From the NCBI RefSeq assembly GCF_036002945.1, contig NZ_CP108529.1:1798001-1862000 (forward strand): a stretch of 64,000 bases of DNA, read 5' to 3'. This document shows positions 33,281 to 42,464 of the stretch, one piece after another. A program made the translations under genes and the position numbers. The DNA comes from Streptomyces sp. NBC_01224 (GTDB lineage: Bacteria > Actinomycetota > Actinomycetes > Streptomycetales > Streptomycetaceae). The notes under the pieces are model-generated. The model saw nothing but the letters and a program-made list of their open reading frames with translations. It had not been told where the DNA came from and searched no databases. Position 1 is the first letter of the stretch. Every line of letters starts with the position of its first letter.

Positions 33281-34111
33281 TCATGCCGGCTCGTCGAGGA
33301 ACTTCCCGCCCTCCAGAAGGGTCTTGAGCGACGAGAGGATCACGACCCAGCCGCCGCTGACACCCTCCAGCATCCTGCTGTCCGGGCTGTCGAACCCGTC
33401 GTGGGTGATCGTCAGCTTGATGCCCATCTCGGGCTCCTCGGCCGGCTCGATGTCGAAGGTGACCTTGGACCGCTCCTGGACGGCCCTGTCCCACTCCTCG
33501 TCCGAGCCGAAGTCGAACATCTGGCGGTGCATGGGCTGCAGGGTGTGCCAGCTGTACGAGAGCCGCTTGCCGGGCTCCGCCTCCAGGACCCGCTGGCCGA
33601 CCTCCTCGAACTCGCCGTCCGGGTCCATCTTCCAGCGGACCGGCGCGCCGACCTCCCAGGTCGACTCGGGACCGTAACCACCCATGTAGATCTTGATGAA
33701 CTCGGGGTCGGTCAGCGCCTGGTAGAGCTTCTCGGCGGTGGTCTGGATGTAGATGACGTAGACGAACTCGGGCTTGTCCATGGCCGTTCCTTCCAGGGTC
33801 TGTTTGAGTTGGGACAGCGCGGTCAGGCGGTGGCGTTCGTACTGGCCGATCCAGCGGTCGGCGAGCTCCTGGATCGGCACCGGGTCGAGGTAGTGGAGCT
33901 TCTCCCTGCCCTGGCGCACGGCAGTGACCAGCAGCGCCGATTCCAGCACCGCCAGGTGTTTGCTCACCGCCTGCCGACTCATGTCCAGGCCCTCGCCCAG
34001 CTCGCGCAGGGTCTGGCCGCCCCGCGCGTTGAGCCGGTCGAGGAGCTCCCGGCGGCTCGGATCGGCGAGTGCCTTGAATATCGGGTCCATCGCCGCCATA
34101 GCGGTCACCAT
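33281..34111 (-). CDS. ArsR-type HTH fused to SRPBCC (AHSA1-like) domain
   Basis: A 276-residue fusion. The N-terminal 100 residues form an ArsR/SmtB winged helix: IFKALADPSRRELLDRLNA, LRELGEGLDMSRQAVSKHLAVLE, GREKLHYLDPVPIQELADRW. The linker is followed by an AHSA1/SRPBCC fold: YVIYIQTTAEKLYQALTDPEF, GGYGPESTWEVGAPVRW, SYSWHTLQP, and VTFDIEPAEEPEMGIKLTITHDGF. In many genomes the repressor and the SRPBCC protein are separate adjacent genes. Here they are one polypeptide, implying direct ligand sensing by the hydrophobic cavity. The ArsR part lacks an obvious metal-binding ELCVCD motif. ATG at 34111 or 34099. Confidence 0.82.
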   Translation of the reverse strand: MVTAMAAMDPIFKALADPSRRELLDRLNARGGQTLRELGEGLDMSRQAVSKHLAVLESALLVTAVRQGREKLHYLDPVPIQELADRWIGQYERHRLTALSQLKQTLEGTAMDKPEFVYVIYIQTTAEKLYQALTDPEFIKIYMGGYGPESTWEVGAPVRWKMDPDGEFEEVGQRVLEAEPGKRLSYSWHTLQPMHRQMFDFGSDEEWDRAVQERSKVTFDIEPAEEPEMGIKLTITHDGFDSPDSRMLEGVSGGWVVILSSLKTLLEGGKFLDEPA

Positions 34112-34327
34112 CGCCTATTCGTGTTCTCAGCCCCTCTGCAGCATAGGCAACCTTTTGGTTGCATGTCGAGCCGGGGCCGGCCCGAAGAGGCCCCCACACC
34201 TCCACGCTCCTCGCCCCATCGCTTCCGGGCCGCCGGAACGATTTCTGGAATTAACTTCTGATGTCTTGTCACGGCTGGTTCTACGCGCATAGCTTTTGCC
34301 CTCACCACACTTCGGGAGCAACCCACC

Positions 34328-36745
34328 GTGCACATATCCAGACCCCGTTCCGTCCTGCTGGCCGGCGCCGTCGCCGTGACGCTGTCGGCCACCGCGCTGC
34401 CCGCCGCCTTCGCGGCTCCGTCCTCGACCGCCGTGATCTCCGAGGTGTACGGCGGCGGGGGCAACTCGGGTGCGACACTCGCCCGCGACTTCATCAAACT
34501 GGCCAATGCCGGTTCCGCCTCGTACGACCTGTCCGGTTTCAGCGTGCAGTATCTGCCGGCCTCTCCTTCCGCCGGTTCGCTGTGGCAGGTCTCCGCACTG
34601 AGCGGGTCCGTCGCCCCCGGCGGCCGCTACCTCGTCGCCGAGGCCGCGGGCACTGGCGGCACCGTCGCCCTGCCGACGCCGGACGCCACCGGCACGGTCG
34701 CGATGGCGGCCGGCGGCGGAACCGTCGCGCTGGTCTCCGGCACGACTCCGCTGACCTGCAAGACGGCGGCCGACTGCGCGGCCGACCCACGGATCGTGGA
34801 TCTCGTCGGCTACGGCTCCGCGGTCGTACGGGAGGGCAGCGGCCCGGCGGCGGGGGCATCGAACACCTCCTCGGTGGCGCGCGGTGCGTCTCTCGTCGAC
34901 ACCGACGACAACGCCGCCGACTTCACCGCGGGCACCCCGACGCCGGTCAACGCGGCCGGTGAGACCTCCGGCGGCTCCGACCCGGGTGACCCCGGCGGCC
35001 CGACCGAGCCCGGCACCGTCCGGATCCACGACATCCAGGGCACCGCCCGGGTGTCGCCGCTGAAGGGCCGGCAGGTGACCGGGGTCCCCGGCATCGTCAC
35101 CGGCGTACGGACCACCGGTTCGCGCGGCTTCTGGATCCAGGACACCGCGCCGGACGCGGACGCCCGGACCAGTGAGGGCGTGTTCGTCTTCACCGGCTCC
35201 ACCGCCCCGGAGGTCGCCGTGGGCGACTCGGTGCTGGTCAGCGGCAAGGTGGACGAGTACTACCCGTCGACGACCACCCAGTCGATCACCGAGATCACCG
35301 CCCCGAAGACGACGGTCCTGTCCTCGGGCAACGCCCTGCCGGCCCCGGTCGTACTCGACGCGGCCTCGGTGCCGGACGCGTACGCTCCGTCGGCGGACGG
35401 CGGTTCGATCGACTCGCTGGCCCTCGACCCGTCCGCGTACGCCCTCGACCTCTACGAATCGCTCGAAGGCACCCGGGTCCGGATCTCCGACACCCGGGTG
35501 ACGGGCGCGACGACCGCGTACGACGAGGTCTGGGTGACCGTCAAGCCGGACGAGAACCGGACCGGGCGGGGCGGCACGCTGTACTCCTCGTACAACGACC
35601 AGAACACCGGCCGCATCAAGGTGATGTCGCTCGACCCGGCCAAGCCGGTCCCCGTCGCCGACGTCGGCGACGTGCTGTCCGGCGCGACCACCGGTGTCGT
35701 GGACTACGCGTCGTTCGGCGGCTACAACCTCCAGGCCACCGAGCTCGGCACGCTCACCGACAACCACCTGAGGCGCGAGGTCACCCGGAAGCAGAAGGGC
35801 AACGAGCTCGCCGTCGCCACGTACAACGTGGAGAACCTGGACGCGCTGGACGAGCAGGCCAAGTTCGACACCCTCGCCGAGGGCGTCGCGGTCAACCTCT
35901 CCTCCCCGGACATCGTGTCGCTGGAGGAGATCCAGGACGACAACGGTGCGGTGAACGACGGCACGGTCGGCTCCGAGGCGACGCTGAAGCGGTTCACCGA
36001 CGCCATCGTCGCCGCCGGCGGTCCGCAGTACGCATGGCGGTACGTCGCCCCCGAGAACGGCAAGGACGGCGGCGAACCCGGCGGCAACATCCGCAACGTC
36101 TTCCTCTTCAATCCCAAGAGGGTCGACTTCGTGGACCGTGCGGGCGGCGACGCGACCACCGCCGTGACCGCGGTGAAGACGAAGAAGGGGGTGACGCTCT
36201 CGGCGTCGCCCGGCCGGATCGCCCCGACCAGTGACGCGTGGGCCGACAGCCGCAAGCCGCTCGTCGGCGAGTTCCGCTTCCACGGGAAGCCGGTCTTCGT
36301 CATCGGCAACCACTTCACGTCCAAGGGCGGCGACCAGCCCCTGCACGGCCGGTACCAGGAGCCGCGGCGCAGCTCGGAGACCAAGCGGGTGAAGCAGGCA
36401 GCGGAGGTGAACACCTTCGTCAAGTCGCTTCTGGCCGCGGACGATTCTGCCCGGATCATCACGCTCGGCGACCTCAACGACTTCGCCTTCTCCCCGACGA
36501 TGGACGCGCTGACCAGCGGCGGGGTACTCAAGCCACTGATCACCACGCTGCCCGCGAGCGAGCAGTACAGCTATGTGTACGAGGGCAACTCGCAGACTCT
36601 GGACCACATCCTGACCAGCCCCGGCGTCCGCCGCTTCGACTACGACGTGGTGCACATCAACGCGGAGTTCGCCGACCAGGCGAGCGACCACGACCCGCAG
36701 ATCGTGCGGGTGGACGTCAACGCCCCGGGCCACGGCGGGCACTGA
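34328..36745 (+). CDS. Secreted extracellular nuclease (lamin-tail plus EEP domain)
   Basis: An 805-residue secreted protein. Sec signal MHISRPRSVLLAGAVAVTLS with cleavage near AFA. A lamin-tail domain follows (AVISEVYGGGGNSGATLARD, DFIKLANAGSASYDLSGFSV, residues about 36-160). A central OB/YhcR-like region (GVPGIVTGVRTTGSRGFWIQD) comes next. The C-terminal endonuclease/exonuclease/phosphatase domain shows ELAVATYNVENLD, SLEEIQD with metal Glu, VIGNHFTSKGGD, ITLGDLNDFAFSP and DQASDHDPQIVRVDV. This matches ExeM/NucH-type extracellular DNases that use divalent metal to degrade nucleic acids. GTG start at 34328. It probably scavenges phosphate or nucleosides. A GC hairpin at 36761-36792 follows. 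Confidence 0.88.
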   Translation: MHISRPRSVLLAGAVAVTLSATALPAAFAAPSSTAVISEVYGGGGNSGATLARDFIKLANAGSASYDLSGFSVQYLPASPSAGSLWQVSALSGSVAPGGRYLVAEAAGTGGTVALPTPDATGTVAMAAGGGTVALVSGTTPLTCKTAADCAADPRIVDLVGYGSAVVREGSGPAAGASNTSSVARGASLVDTDDNAADFTAGTPTPVNAAGETSGGSDPGDPGGPTEPGTVRIHDIQGTARVSPLKGRQVTGVPGIVTGVRTTGSRGFWIQDTAPDADARTSEGVFVFTGSTAPEVAVGDSVLVSGKVDEYYPSTTTQSITEITAPKTTVLSSGNALPAPVVLDAASVPDAYAPSADGGSIDSLALDPSAYALDLYESLEGTRVRISDTRVTGATTAYDEVWVTVKPDENRTGRGGTLYSSYNDQNTGRIKVMSLDPAKPVPVADVGDVLSGATTGVVDYASFGGYNLQATELGTLTDNHLRREVTRKQKGNELAVATYNVENLDALDEQAKFDTLAEGVAVNLSSPDIVSLEEIQDDNGAVNDGTVGSEATLKRFTDAIVAAGGPQYAWRYVAPENGKDGGEPGGNIRNVFLFNPKRVDFVDRAGGDATTAVTAVKTKKGVTLSASPGRIAPTSDAWADSRKPLVGEFRFHGKPVFVIGNHFTSKGGDQPLHGRYQEPRRSSETKRVKQAAEVNTFVKSLLAADDSARIITLGDLNDFAFSPTMDALTSGGVLKPLITTLPASEQYSYVYEGNSQTLDHILTSPGVRRFDYDVVHINAEFADQASDHDPQIVRVDVNAPGHGGH

Positions 36746-36760
36746 CCGGACGGCGCCCCG

Positions 36761-36792
36761 GCCCGGCCCCGGGTGTTCAGCGGGGTCCGGGC
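36761..36792 (+). terminator. Hairpin after extracellular nuclease
   Basis: GCCCGGCCCCG (36761-36771) pairs with CGGGGTCCGGGC (36781-36792), with one bulged T, 16 bases past the stop. Confidence 0.55.
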
Positions 36793-36862
36793 GCGGGCCG
36801 GTGTCGGCGGCCCGGCGTCGGGCAGCGATCACCAGGCGTCGAGCCGATGCGGTCGACGACCG

Positions 36863-37077
36863 TCACGAGCCACGGTTCATCGGGAAGGGGAGCGGGCCGG
36901 TGAGCGGTACGGCGTACCGGCGCACGAGATCCTGCGGAGGGTGGGCGAGGCGGGGTACGTCGGCGGTCAGGAGGACGTGATCACCGATGTGGCACTGCAG
37001 CTCGTCGCCGAACGGGAGTGTGGTGCGGTGCGCGTCTGACGTCCGCCTCTCGGCCCTGCCCGGTGACCGCCGAACAG
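36863..37077 (-). pseudogene. Coding-like fragment of unknown family
   Basis: A minus-strand frame without a start codon reads TTLPFGDELQCHIGDHVLLT, ADVPRLAHPPQDLVRRYAV and PLTGPLPFPMNRGS before a stop at 36863. The third codon positions are strongly G/C, unlike random spacer. Just upstream is an in-frame stop. It is probably the end of a lost gene. The rest of the spacer (36793-36862 and 37078-37255) shows only promoter-like sequence for the amidase gene. Confidence 0.35.
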
Positions 37078-37255
37078 GTCACCTGGCAGGGCTCCGACCT
37101 GCGCCTCAACTGCGTTGGAGTGAAAGGGGGTTCGACACACGGCCAAATGATTGTCATGCCCTGGACACGCCGATACTCTGAGCGGGCTTCGGCCCCTCGG
37201 CCCACCCCACTCGGGCCCGGGGGCCGTTCTTCTCCCCCACAGAGCAGGAGCAGGT

Positions 37256-38809
37256 ATGCCCAGACGAGCCGCCGCGCACACAAAGCGCCGCGCATCCGTC
37301 CTAGCGGCCCTCATCGCCACGGCCCTGGCCGCGACCGGAAGCCCGGCCTTCGCCGCTCCGGCCGACGGCCACTCCATGAACCAGGCGTTCGCACGGGCGG
37401 CCGCGAAGTTCGACGTACCGCGTGATCTGCTCGCCGCCGTCGGGTACGGCGAGACCCATCTCGACGGCCACTCGGGGCGCCCCAGTCAGGCGAACGGGTA
37501 CGGCGTGATGCACCTGGTGAGCAACCCCACGAACCCGATGCTGGAGCAGGCGGCCGCCCTCACCGGCGAGCCCCTCGCCGACCTCCGCACCGACACCGAG
37601 GCCAACATCCTGGGCGGCGCGGCGGTGCTGCGCAGTTACGCGGACAAGCTCGGCCTCGACGACCATAAGCGCGACGACGTCAACGCCTGGTACCCGGCCG
37701 TCGCCCGGTACAGCGGCTCGACGGGACCCGCCGCCACCCTCTACGCCGACGCCGTGTACACCTTCCTGGCCCACGGGCTCTACGCCACCGTCCCCGGGGG
37801 TGAGCACATCTCGGTGACGGCCCGTCCGGTCTCACCGCAGAAGGGCTCGCTCGACACCACCGACGTACGCACACAGAGCACCGACTACCCGTCCGCATTG
37901 TGGGTTCCGGCCAATGCGAACAACTTCACCGTGGGCCGGACAGCCAAGATCGACAAGGTGATCATCCATGTCACGCAGGGCTCGTACGCGGGCTCGATCA
38001 GCTGGTTCCAGAACCCGACGGCCGAGGTGAGCGCCCATTATGTGGTGCGTTCCTCCGACGGCCAGATCACCCAGATGGTGCGAGACAGCGACACCGCGTA
38101 CCACGCACGGAGCCAGAACGCCTCGGCGCTCGGCATCGAGCACGAGGGGTTCATCGACGACCCCTCCTGGTTCACGGACACGATGTACCGCTCCTCGGCG
38201 GCCCTGACCCGCCACCTGTGCGACCGGTACGGCATCCCGAAGGACCGGGCGCACATCATCGGACACAGCGAGGCACCGGGCAACGACCACACGGACCCGG
38301 GCCCGTACTGGGACTGGAATCGCTATATGCAGTTGGTGGGCGGGGCCACCGGCGGCGGCAACAGCGGTGACGGGCTGAGCTTCACCGCGTACGCGACCCA
38401 GCGGAGCGGCTCGACGGGCCCCCAGGTCAAGGCGGTTCAGCAGCTGCTGAACGAGCAGGGCTACGTGGTGGGCGCGGTGGACGGCAGCTTCGGCCCGGCC
38501 ACAAAGAACGCGGTGATGGCGTATCAGGCGAACCATGGACTGACGACCGACGGCGTCGTGGGAAACAGGACCTGGACCGCGCTGCTGTCGGCCGGCCCGA
38601 CGACGGCCCTCAAGCAGGGCGACTCGGGCGACGGAGTGAAGCGGCTCCAGCGCTCGCTGACCGCGGCGCTCGGCTCGACTGTCGGCATCGACGGGAGCTT
38701 CGGCCAGGCGACGGCGACGGCCGTGCGCAGCTACCAGGCGAGCCGGAGCCTGACGGCCGACGGCGTCGTGGGGGCGAACACCTGGACGGCGCTGCAGGCG
38801 GGGCACTGA
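37256..38809 (+). CDS. Secreted N-acetylmuramoyl-L-alanine amidase with two PG-binding domains
   Basis: A 517-residue cell-wall hydrolase. Signal peptide: PRRAAAHTKRRASVLAALIA with cleavage near AFA. Residues about 40-150 resemble an SLT-like helical domain (FDVPRDLLAAVGYGETHLDG, GYGVMHL). An Amidase_2/PGRP domain follows: KIDKVIIHVTQGS with zinc His, AHYVVRSSDGQITQMV, ALGIEHEGF and IIGHSEAPGNDHTDPGP with the second zinc His. Two C-terminal PG_binding_1 repeats end the protein: GPQVKAVQQLLNEQGY then VDGSFGPATKNAVMAYQ, and GVKRLQRSLTAALG then IDGSFGQATATAVRSYQ. It cleaves the lactyl-amide bond in peptidoglycan. The start at 37256 has GGAGCAGG upstream. Confidence 0.9.
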   Translation: MPRRAAAHTKRRASVLAALIATALAATGSPAFAAPADGHSMNQAFARAAAKFDVPRDLLAAVGYGETHLDGHSGRPSQANGYGVMHLVSNPTNPMLEQAAALTGEPLADLRTDTEANILGGAAVLRSYADKLGLDDHKRDDVNAWYPAVARYSGSTGPAATLYADAVYTFLAHGLYATVPGGEHISVTARPVSPQKGSLDTTDVRTQSTDYPSALWVPANANNFTVGRTAKIDKVIIHVTQGSYAGSISWFQNPTAEVSAHYVVRSSDGQITQMVRDSDTAYHARSQNASALGIEHEGFIDDPSWFTDTMYRSSAALTRHLCDRYGIPKDRAHIIGHSEAPGNDHTDPGPYWDWNRYMQLVGGATGGGNSGDGLSFTAYATQRSGSTGPQVKAVQQLLNEQGYVVGAVDGSFGPATKNAVMAYQANHGLTTDGVVGNRTWTALLSAGPTTALKQGDSGDGVKRLQRSLTAALGSTVGIDGSFGQATATAVRSYQASRSLTADGVVGANTWTALQAGH

Positions 38810-38829
38810 CGAAAACCTCACGGGCGCGG

Positions 38830-38862
38830 GGCGGGGTGGTGCGGATCGCGCACCACCCCGCC
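38830..38862 (+). terminator. Intrinsic terminator after amidase
   Basis: A perfect 14-bp stem (GGCGGGGTGGTGCG at 38830-38843 with complement 38849-38862) and a five-base loop are followed by TTTCG. Confidence 0.85.
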
Positions 38863-39082
38863 TTTCGCATACCGCTCGCGCTTCTTCGTCTCGTGCCGCC
38901 GTCGCCATCTCGCTGACGAGGAAAGTCACCGGGACGACCTGTCCACCCCGGAGGCTCCCGCCGCGCCGAAACGGGCGGCCTCTGCGGCCTGACCGGGCAC
39001 GGGTGCGTTCCGGGGGCTGTCACAGGCCACCGGAGCGCCCTCCCCCCAGCACCGTCACGTTTCAGTAACCTGCCGGAAACCC
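38863..39082. other. Spacer upstream of the polyol operon promoter
   Basis: No complete gene. A short plus-strand frame RDDLSTPEAPAAPKRAASAA ending in a stop near 38993 looks like a C-terminal remnant. The rest shows nothing recognisable until the promoter at 39083. Confidence 0.4.
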
Positions 39083-39112
39083 TTGACGTTTCTCCCGACT
39101 CGTTCTTAACCT
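39083..39112 (+). promoter_or_regulatory. Promoter of the polyol/GlpP operon
   Basis: TTGACG (39083-39088) and TAACCT (39107-39112) are separated by 18 bases. The expected transcript would start near 39119, giving a leader of about 148 bases before the MFS start codon. The region is AT-richer than its surroundings. Confidence 0.65.
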
Positions 39113-39118
39113 CACTGC

Positions 39119-39223
39119 GTAGTTCGTACTTCTTGCAGTTCACGTGCTGCGGCGCTTTCCGCAGTGTTTTGACAGGCACAGACATAGACCACCTGTCGGT
39201 GGTTTCGTCATGCCTGTTTTTTT
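39119..39223 (+). ncRNA. Structured leader RNA with intrinsic terminator (candidate GlpP target)
   Basis: The first hairpin is CTGCGG-cgcttt-CCGCAG (39147-39164). The second is long: ACAGGCA (39172-39178) pairs with TGCCTGT (39211-39217). An inner ACCACC-tgtc-GGTGGT (39188-39203) extends it. Seven T follow directly (39217-39223). A U-tract of this kind is unusual in such GC-rich DNA. This should terminate transcription before the MFS gene unless antiterminated. The operon encodes a GlpP-family antiterminator. Confidence 0.7.
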
Positions 39224-39266
39224 GTGCTCCCCGTGCCGCCGATGGGTCTTCCTCGAAGGCGGATTC

Positions 39267-40721
39267 ATGGCACAACGTCCGAGCGTCAAAGGCGTCGCCG
39301 ACGTCGTTGCGCTCATCGATGGGCTGGGAAAGATCACCGGCCGGGCGCAAGTCATCTGGTTTCTCGTGTTCGGCGGGCTGTTTCTCGACGCCTATTCGAA
39401 TGCCGCGCTGAGCGCCGGTCTGGGACCGATGACGTCCCAGATGGAGCTGACCAGCACCCAGGTCTCGATCCTCACGGCCACCGCTCCGGCCCTGGCGATC
39501 ATCTTCAACCCGGTCGGCGGCTGGCTCGCCACCCGGATCGGCCGCGTCCCCCCGCTGCTCATCGCCAAGGTGTTCGCCATCGCGGGCGCCCTGCTCGCCG
39601 CCTTCGCCGGTGACTTCACCGTCGTCTGGTTCGGCCGGGTCCTGGTGGGTGTCGCGTACGGCATCGACTTCGCGGTCGCCATGGCGCTGCTCGCCGAGTA
39701 CACCCCCGCGAAGCTGGGCGGCCGGCTGAACCTGTGGCAGGCGGTCTGGTACGTCGCCACCACCAGCAACCTCGCGCTCGCCCTGCTCTTCTTCAACCTG
39801 GACGTCGGCGCGGACATCTGGCGCTGGTCGGTCGGCTCGGCCGCGGTCGTCGCCGTCGCGCTGCTCGTGGGCCAGTGGCTGATGCTCCAGGAGAGTCCCA
39901 CCTGGCTGGCGAGCAAGGGCCGTCTGGACGAGGCGGTCGTCAATCTGGACAGGATCTACAAGATCAAGGCCGTCGCCGGCAATCCCGACGAGGCGACCCG
40001 CGCCGCCACGGAGGCTCCCGCCATCGGGTTCCGCCAGGCCGGACTGCTCTTCAAGGGCGAGTACCTGCCGCGCACGGTCCTCTCCTCGGTGATATCGCTC
40101 GGTCAGTCGATGCAGTACTTCGCGGTCGGCTGGTACCTCCCGCTGATCAGCCTGACGATCTTCGGCGAGAGCTTCGAGAAGGCCACCATCGGCTCGATGG
40201 TCTTCAACGCCTTCGGTATCGCGGGCGGGCTCCTGTCCGCGTACTTCGGCCGCCGGCTCGGACTGCGGCTCAGCTCCGCCGCCGGATTCGCCGGAGTCTT
40301 CGTCGCCCTGCTCGCGATGGGGCTGACCTTCGAGAAGGTGCCCACCGCCGTGGCGTTCCTGCTGCCGGTCCTGTTCATCCTCTGCCACTCCTCGGGCCCC
40401 GGCGCCAACGGCAAGTCCATCGCCGCGCTCTCGTACAGCAGTGATGTCCGTGCGCTCGGCACGGGTGTCACCGGGATGGTCGGCAGCTTCGGCAGTGTCG
40501 TCGGGCTGTATGTCTTCCCGCAGATCAAGGACTCGCTCGGGCTCGCCGACACGTTCCTGGTGCTCTCCGTCGTACCGCTGCTCGGCCTGATCACCTGTCT
40601 GGCGATCAAGTGGGATCCGACGAAGGCCGCTTCGCCCGACGAGGCCGCCGGACAGGACCGTGCCGCGGCCGGCGCCCGGTCCGGCTCGACAGAATCCGCA
40701 GAGTCCGTGACCGCGCGCTGA
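39267..40721 (+). CDS. MFS transporter, sugar-porter-like
   Basis: A 484-residue major facilitator protein with twelve predicted helices. Motif A after helix 2 is GGWLATRIGRVPPL. The helix 4-5 signature is GRVLVGVAYGIDFAVAMALLAEYTP, and the mid-loop QESPTWLASKGRLDEAV parallels the PESPRWL-KGR motif of sugar porters. A helix 8 to 9 loop, GRRLGLRL, repeats motif A. It likely imports a sugar alcohol or organic acid together with protons. ATG at 39267 is preferred over upstream in-frame codons because those lie in the terminator hairpin. First gene of the operon; the kinase follows after 90 bp. Confidence 0.85.
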   Translation: MAQRPSVKGVADVVALIDGLGKITGRAQVIWFLVFGGLFLDAYSNAALSAGLGPMTSQMELTSTQVSILTATAPALAIIFNPVGGWLATRIGRVPPLLIAKVFAIAGALLAAFAGDFTVVWFGRVLVGVAYGIDFAVAMALLAEYTPAKLGGRLNLWQAVWYVATTSNLALALLFFNLDVGADIWRWSVGSAAVVAVALLVGQWLMLQESPTWLASKGRLDEAVVNLDRIYKIKAVAGNPDEATRAATEAPAIGFRQAGLLFKGEYLPRTVLSSVISLGQSMQYFAVGWYLPLISLTIFGESFEKATIGSMVFNAFGIAGGLLSAYFGRRLGLRLSSAAGFAGVFVALLAMGLTFEKVPTAVAFLLPVLFILCHSSGPGANGKSIAALSYSSDVRALGTGVTGMVGSFGSVVGLYVFPQIKDSLGLADTFLVLSVVPLLGLITCLAIKWDPTKAASPDEAAGQDRAAAGARSGSTESAESVTAR

Positions 40722-40811
40722 CCGGCCGCCGGACCTGTCGCATCACACGATGGTCCTCTCCCCTCCGTATCCCTCCGCACAGCTCGCGATGCTCGCGATG
40801 AAAGGGCTGCA

Positions 40812-42389
40812 ATGACGCAGACGTTCCCCGGCGCCGCCCCACGGCGCGGTGTGCTGTCCATCGACGAGGGCACCACGGGCACCAGGGCCGGAGTCGTCCT
40901 CGACTCGGGCGCCGCCCACGAGGTGTTCTACCGGTCGATCAAGGTCAGTCATCCGGACGACCTCTCGGTCGAGCAGGACCCGATGGAGATCTGGACCGCC
41001 ACCGTCGAGGTGGCGCGCCGGGCCGTCGGCCGTGCCCGCGAGGAGGGCATCGACATCACCGCGGTCGCGCTCTCCACCCAGCGGGCCACCGCGATGCTGT
41101 GGGACCGGGTCAGCGGGCGGCCGTTGCTGCCCGCGGTGGTGTGGCAGGACCGGCGGTACGCGACCGAGCTCACCGCGTACGAGACGGGGTGGGACGCCGC
41201 CCTGCTGGCCCGTCAGGGCCGGCCGGTCGGCGCCCGCGCCCCGTTCCTCTGGGCAGCCCGGCAGATCGCCGCGCACCCTGAGGTGGCCACCGCCCACCGC
41301 GAGGGCCGGCTGCTCTTCGGCACCGTCGACACGTGGCTGATCTGGCGCCTCACCGGCGGCGCCATGCACGCCACCACCCCGACCAACGCCGCATCCACCG
41401 GCGGCTATCTGCTGGAGCGGCACGCCTGGGACGAGGAGTGGATCAGCCACCTCGGCTTCCCCCTCGACCTGCTGCCGGAACTCCGCTCCGACGACGCCGG
41501 ATTCGGTACGACCGACCCGGCCGCCCTCGGGATCGCCGTCCCGCTGGCCGCCTCCATGGGTGACCAGCACGCCGCACTCGTCGCGCTCGGCGGTCTCGCC
41601 GCCGGGCAGGGCATGTGCGTGTACGGGACCGGTGCCTTCGTCGACGCGGCGACCGGCACCACGCCCGCCCTGCCCCGGCCGGACATCTCCGGGGTGCTCG
41701 CCCAGCCCGGCCGGCGGCAGGGCGACATCAGCCACTACAGCCTGGAGGCCTACACCTCCACGGCGGGTTCGGCGCTGCGCTGGCTCTGCGACGACCTGGG
41801 CCTGTTCGCATCGCCGAAGGAGCTCGGTGAGGAGGCGGGCCGGGTCCCCACCCGGCCGGGCCGCACCCCGCGTTTCGTCCCGGCACTCGCCGGGGTCCGT
41901 ACGCCGGTCTGGCACCCGGAGGCCACCGCATCCCTCACCGGGCTCACCCTCGCCACCACCCGCGCCGATCTCGCGCGCGCCGTGCTGGACGGGATCGCGC
42001 ACTCGGTGTGCGACCTGATCGACGGGGTCGCCGACACCATGGGCACGCCGTTCACCCGGCTCCGGGTCGGCGGCGGCGTCTCCGGCAGCGACCCGCTCAT
42101 GCAGATCCAGGCCGACCTGACCGGCCTGCCGCTGGAGCGGGTCTCCGACTCCGCGACCGCCAGCCTGCGCGGCACCGCCTACCTGGCCGGGGTCGCCCAG
42201 GGTCTGTGGTCCTCGCTCGAGGAGGTCGTCGAGGCACAGCCGCACGGCCAGGTCTTCGAGCCGTCGATCACGGCGGCCGAGCGCGCCGAGCAGCGGGCCG
42301 CCTGGCGCGACGTGCTGATCGCCCACCTCGACGACCCCGCACTGCTCCCTCTGAAGGATCCCGCACCCAAACCTCACACCCCCCATTGA
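40812..42389 (+). CDS. FGGY-family carbohydrate (glycerol/polyol) kinase
   Basis: A 525-residue ATP-dependent kinase. The N-terminal phosphate loop is LSIDEGTTGTRAGVV (residues 15-29). Further motifs: ALSTQRATAMLWD, VVWQDRR, DTWLIWRLTGG, MGDQHAALVALGG, YGTGAF with the adenosine region, and the C-terminal RVGGGVSGSDPLMQIQADL signature. It is close to glycerol kinases but diverged in the substrate-loop region; erythritol or other alditols are possible. A GlpD-like dehydrogenase follows, so the product is probably a polyol phosphate. Long intergenic gaps in this operon are 75-90 bp. Confidence 0.86.
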   Translation: MTQTFPGAAPRRGVLSIDEGTTGTRAGVVLDSGAAHEVFYRSIKVSHPDDLSVEQDPMEIWTATVEVARRAVGRAREEGIDITAVALSTQRATAMLWDRVSGRPLLPAVVWQDRRYATELTAYETGWDAALLARQGRPVGARAPFLWAARQIAAHPEVATAHREGRLLFGTVDTWLIWRLTGGAMHATTPTNAASTGGYLLERHAWDEEWISHLGFPLDLLPELRSDDAGFGTTDPAALGIAVPLAASMGDQHAALVALGGLAAGQGMCVYGTGAFVDAATGTTPALPRPDISGVLAQPGRRQGDISHYSLEAYTSTAGSALRWLCDDLGLFASPKELGEEAGRVPTRPGRTPRFVPALAGVRTPVWHPEATASLTGLTLATTRADLARAVLDGIAHSVCDLIDGVADTMGTPFTRLRVGGGVSGSDPLMQIQADLTGLPLERVSDSATASLRGTAYLAGVAQGLWSSLEEVVEAQPHGQVFEPSITAAERAEQRAAWRDVLIAHLDDPALLPLKDPAPKPHTPH

Positions 42390-42464
42390 CGGCCCCTCAC
42401 CGTCGCACTGGCGCCCCGTACCCGACCACGCGGGCGCCGCACCGAAACACCAGGAGTTGATGTT

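Noticed and set aside
34127..36832. 901-codon open frame on the minus strand
   Set aside because: Antisense to the secreted nuclease; no recognisable domain.
39144..39266. N-terminal extension of the MFS gene through the leader
   Set aside because: It would translate the terminator hairpins and gives a Cys/Arg-rich tail unlike the family. ATG at 39267 fits the family start.
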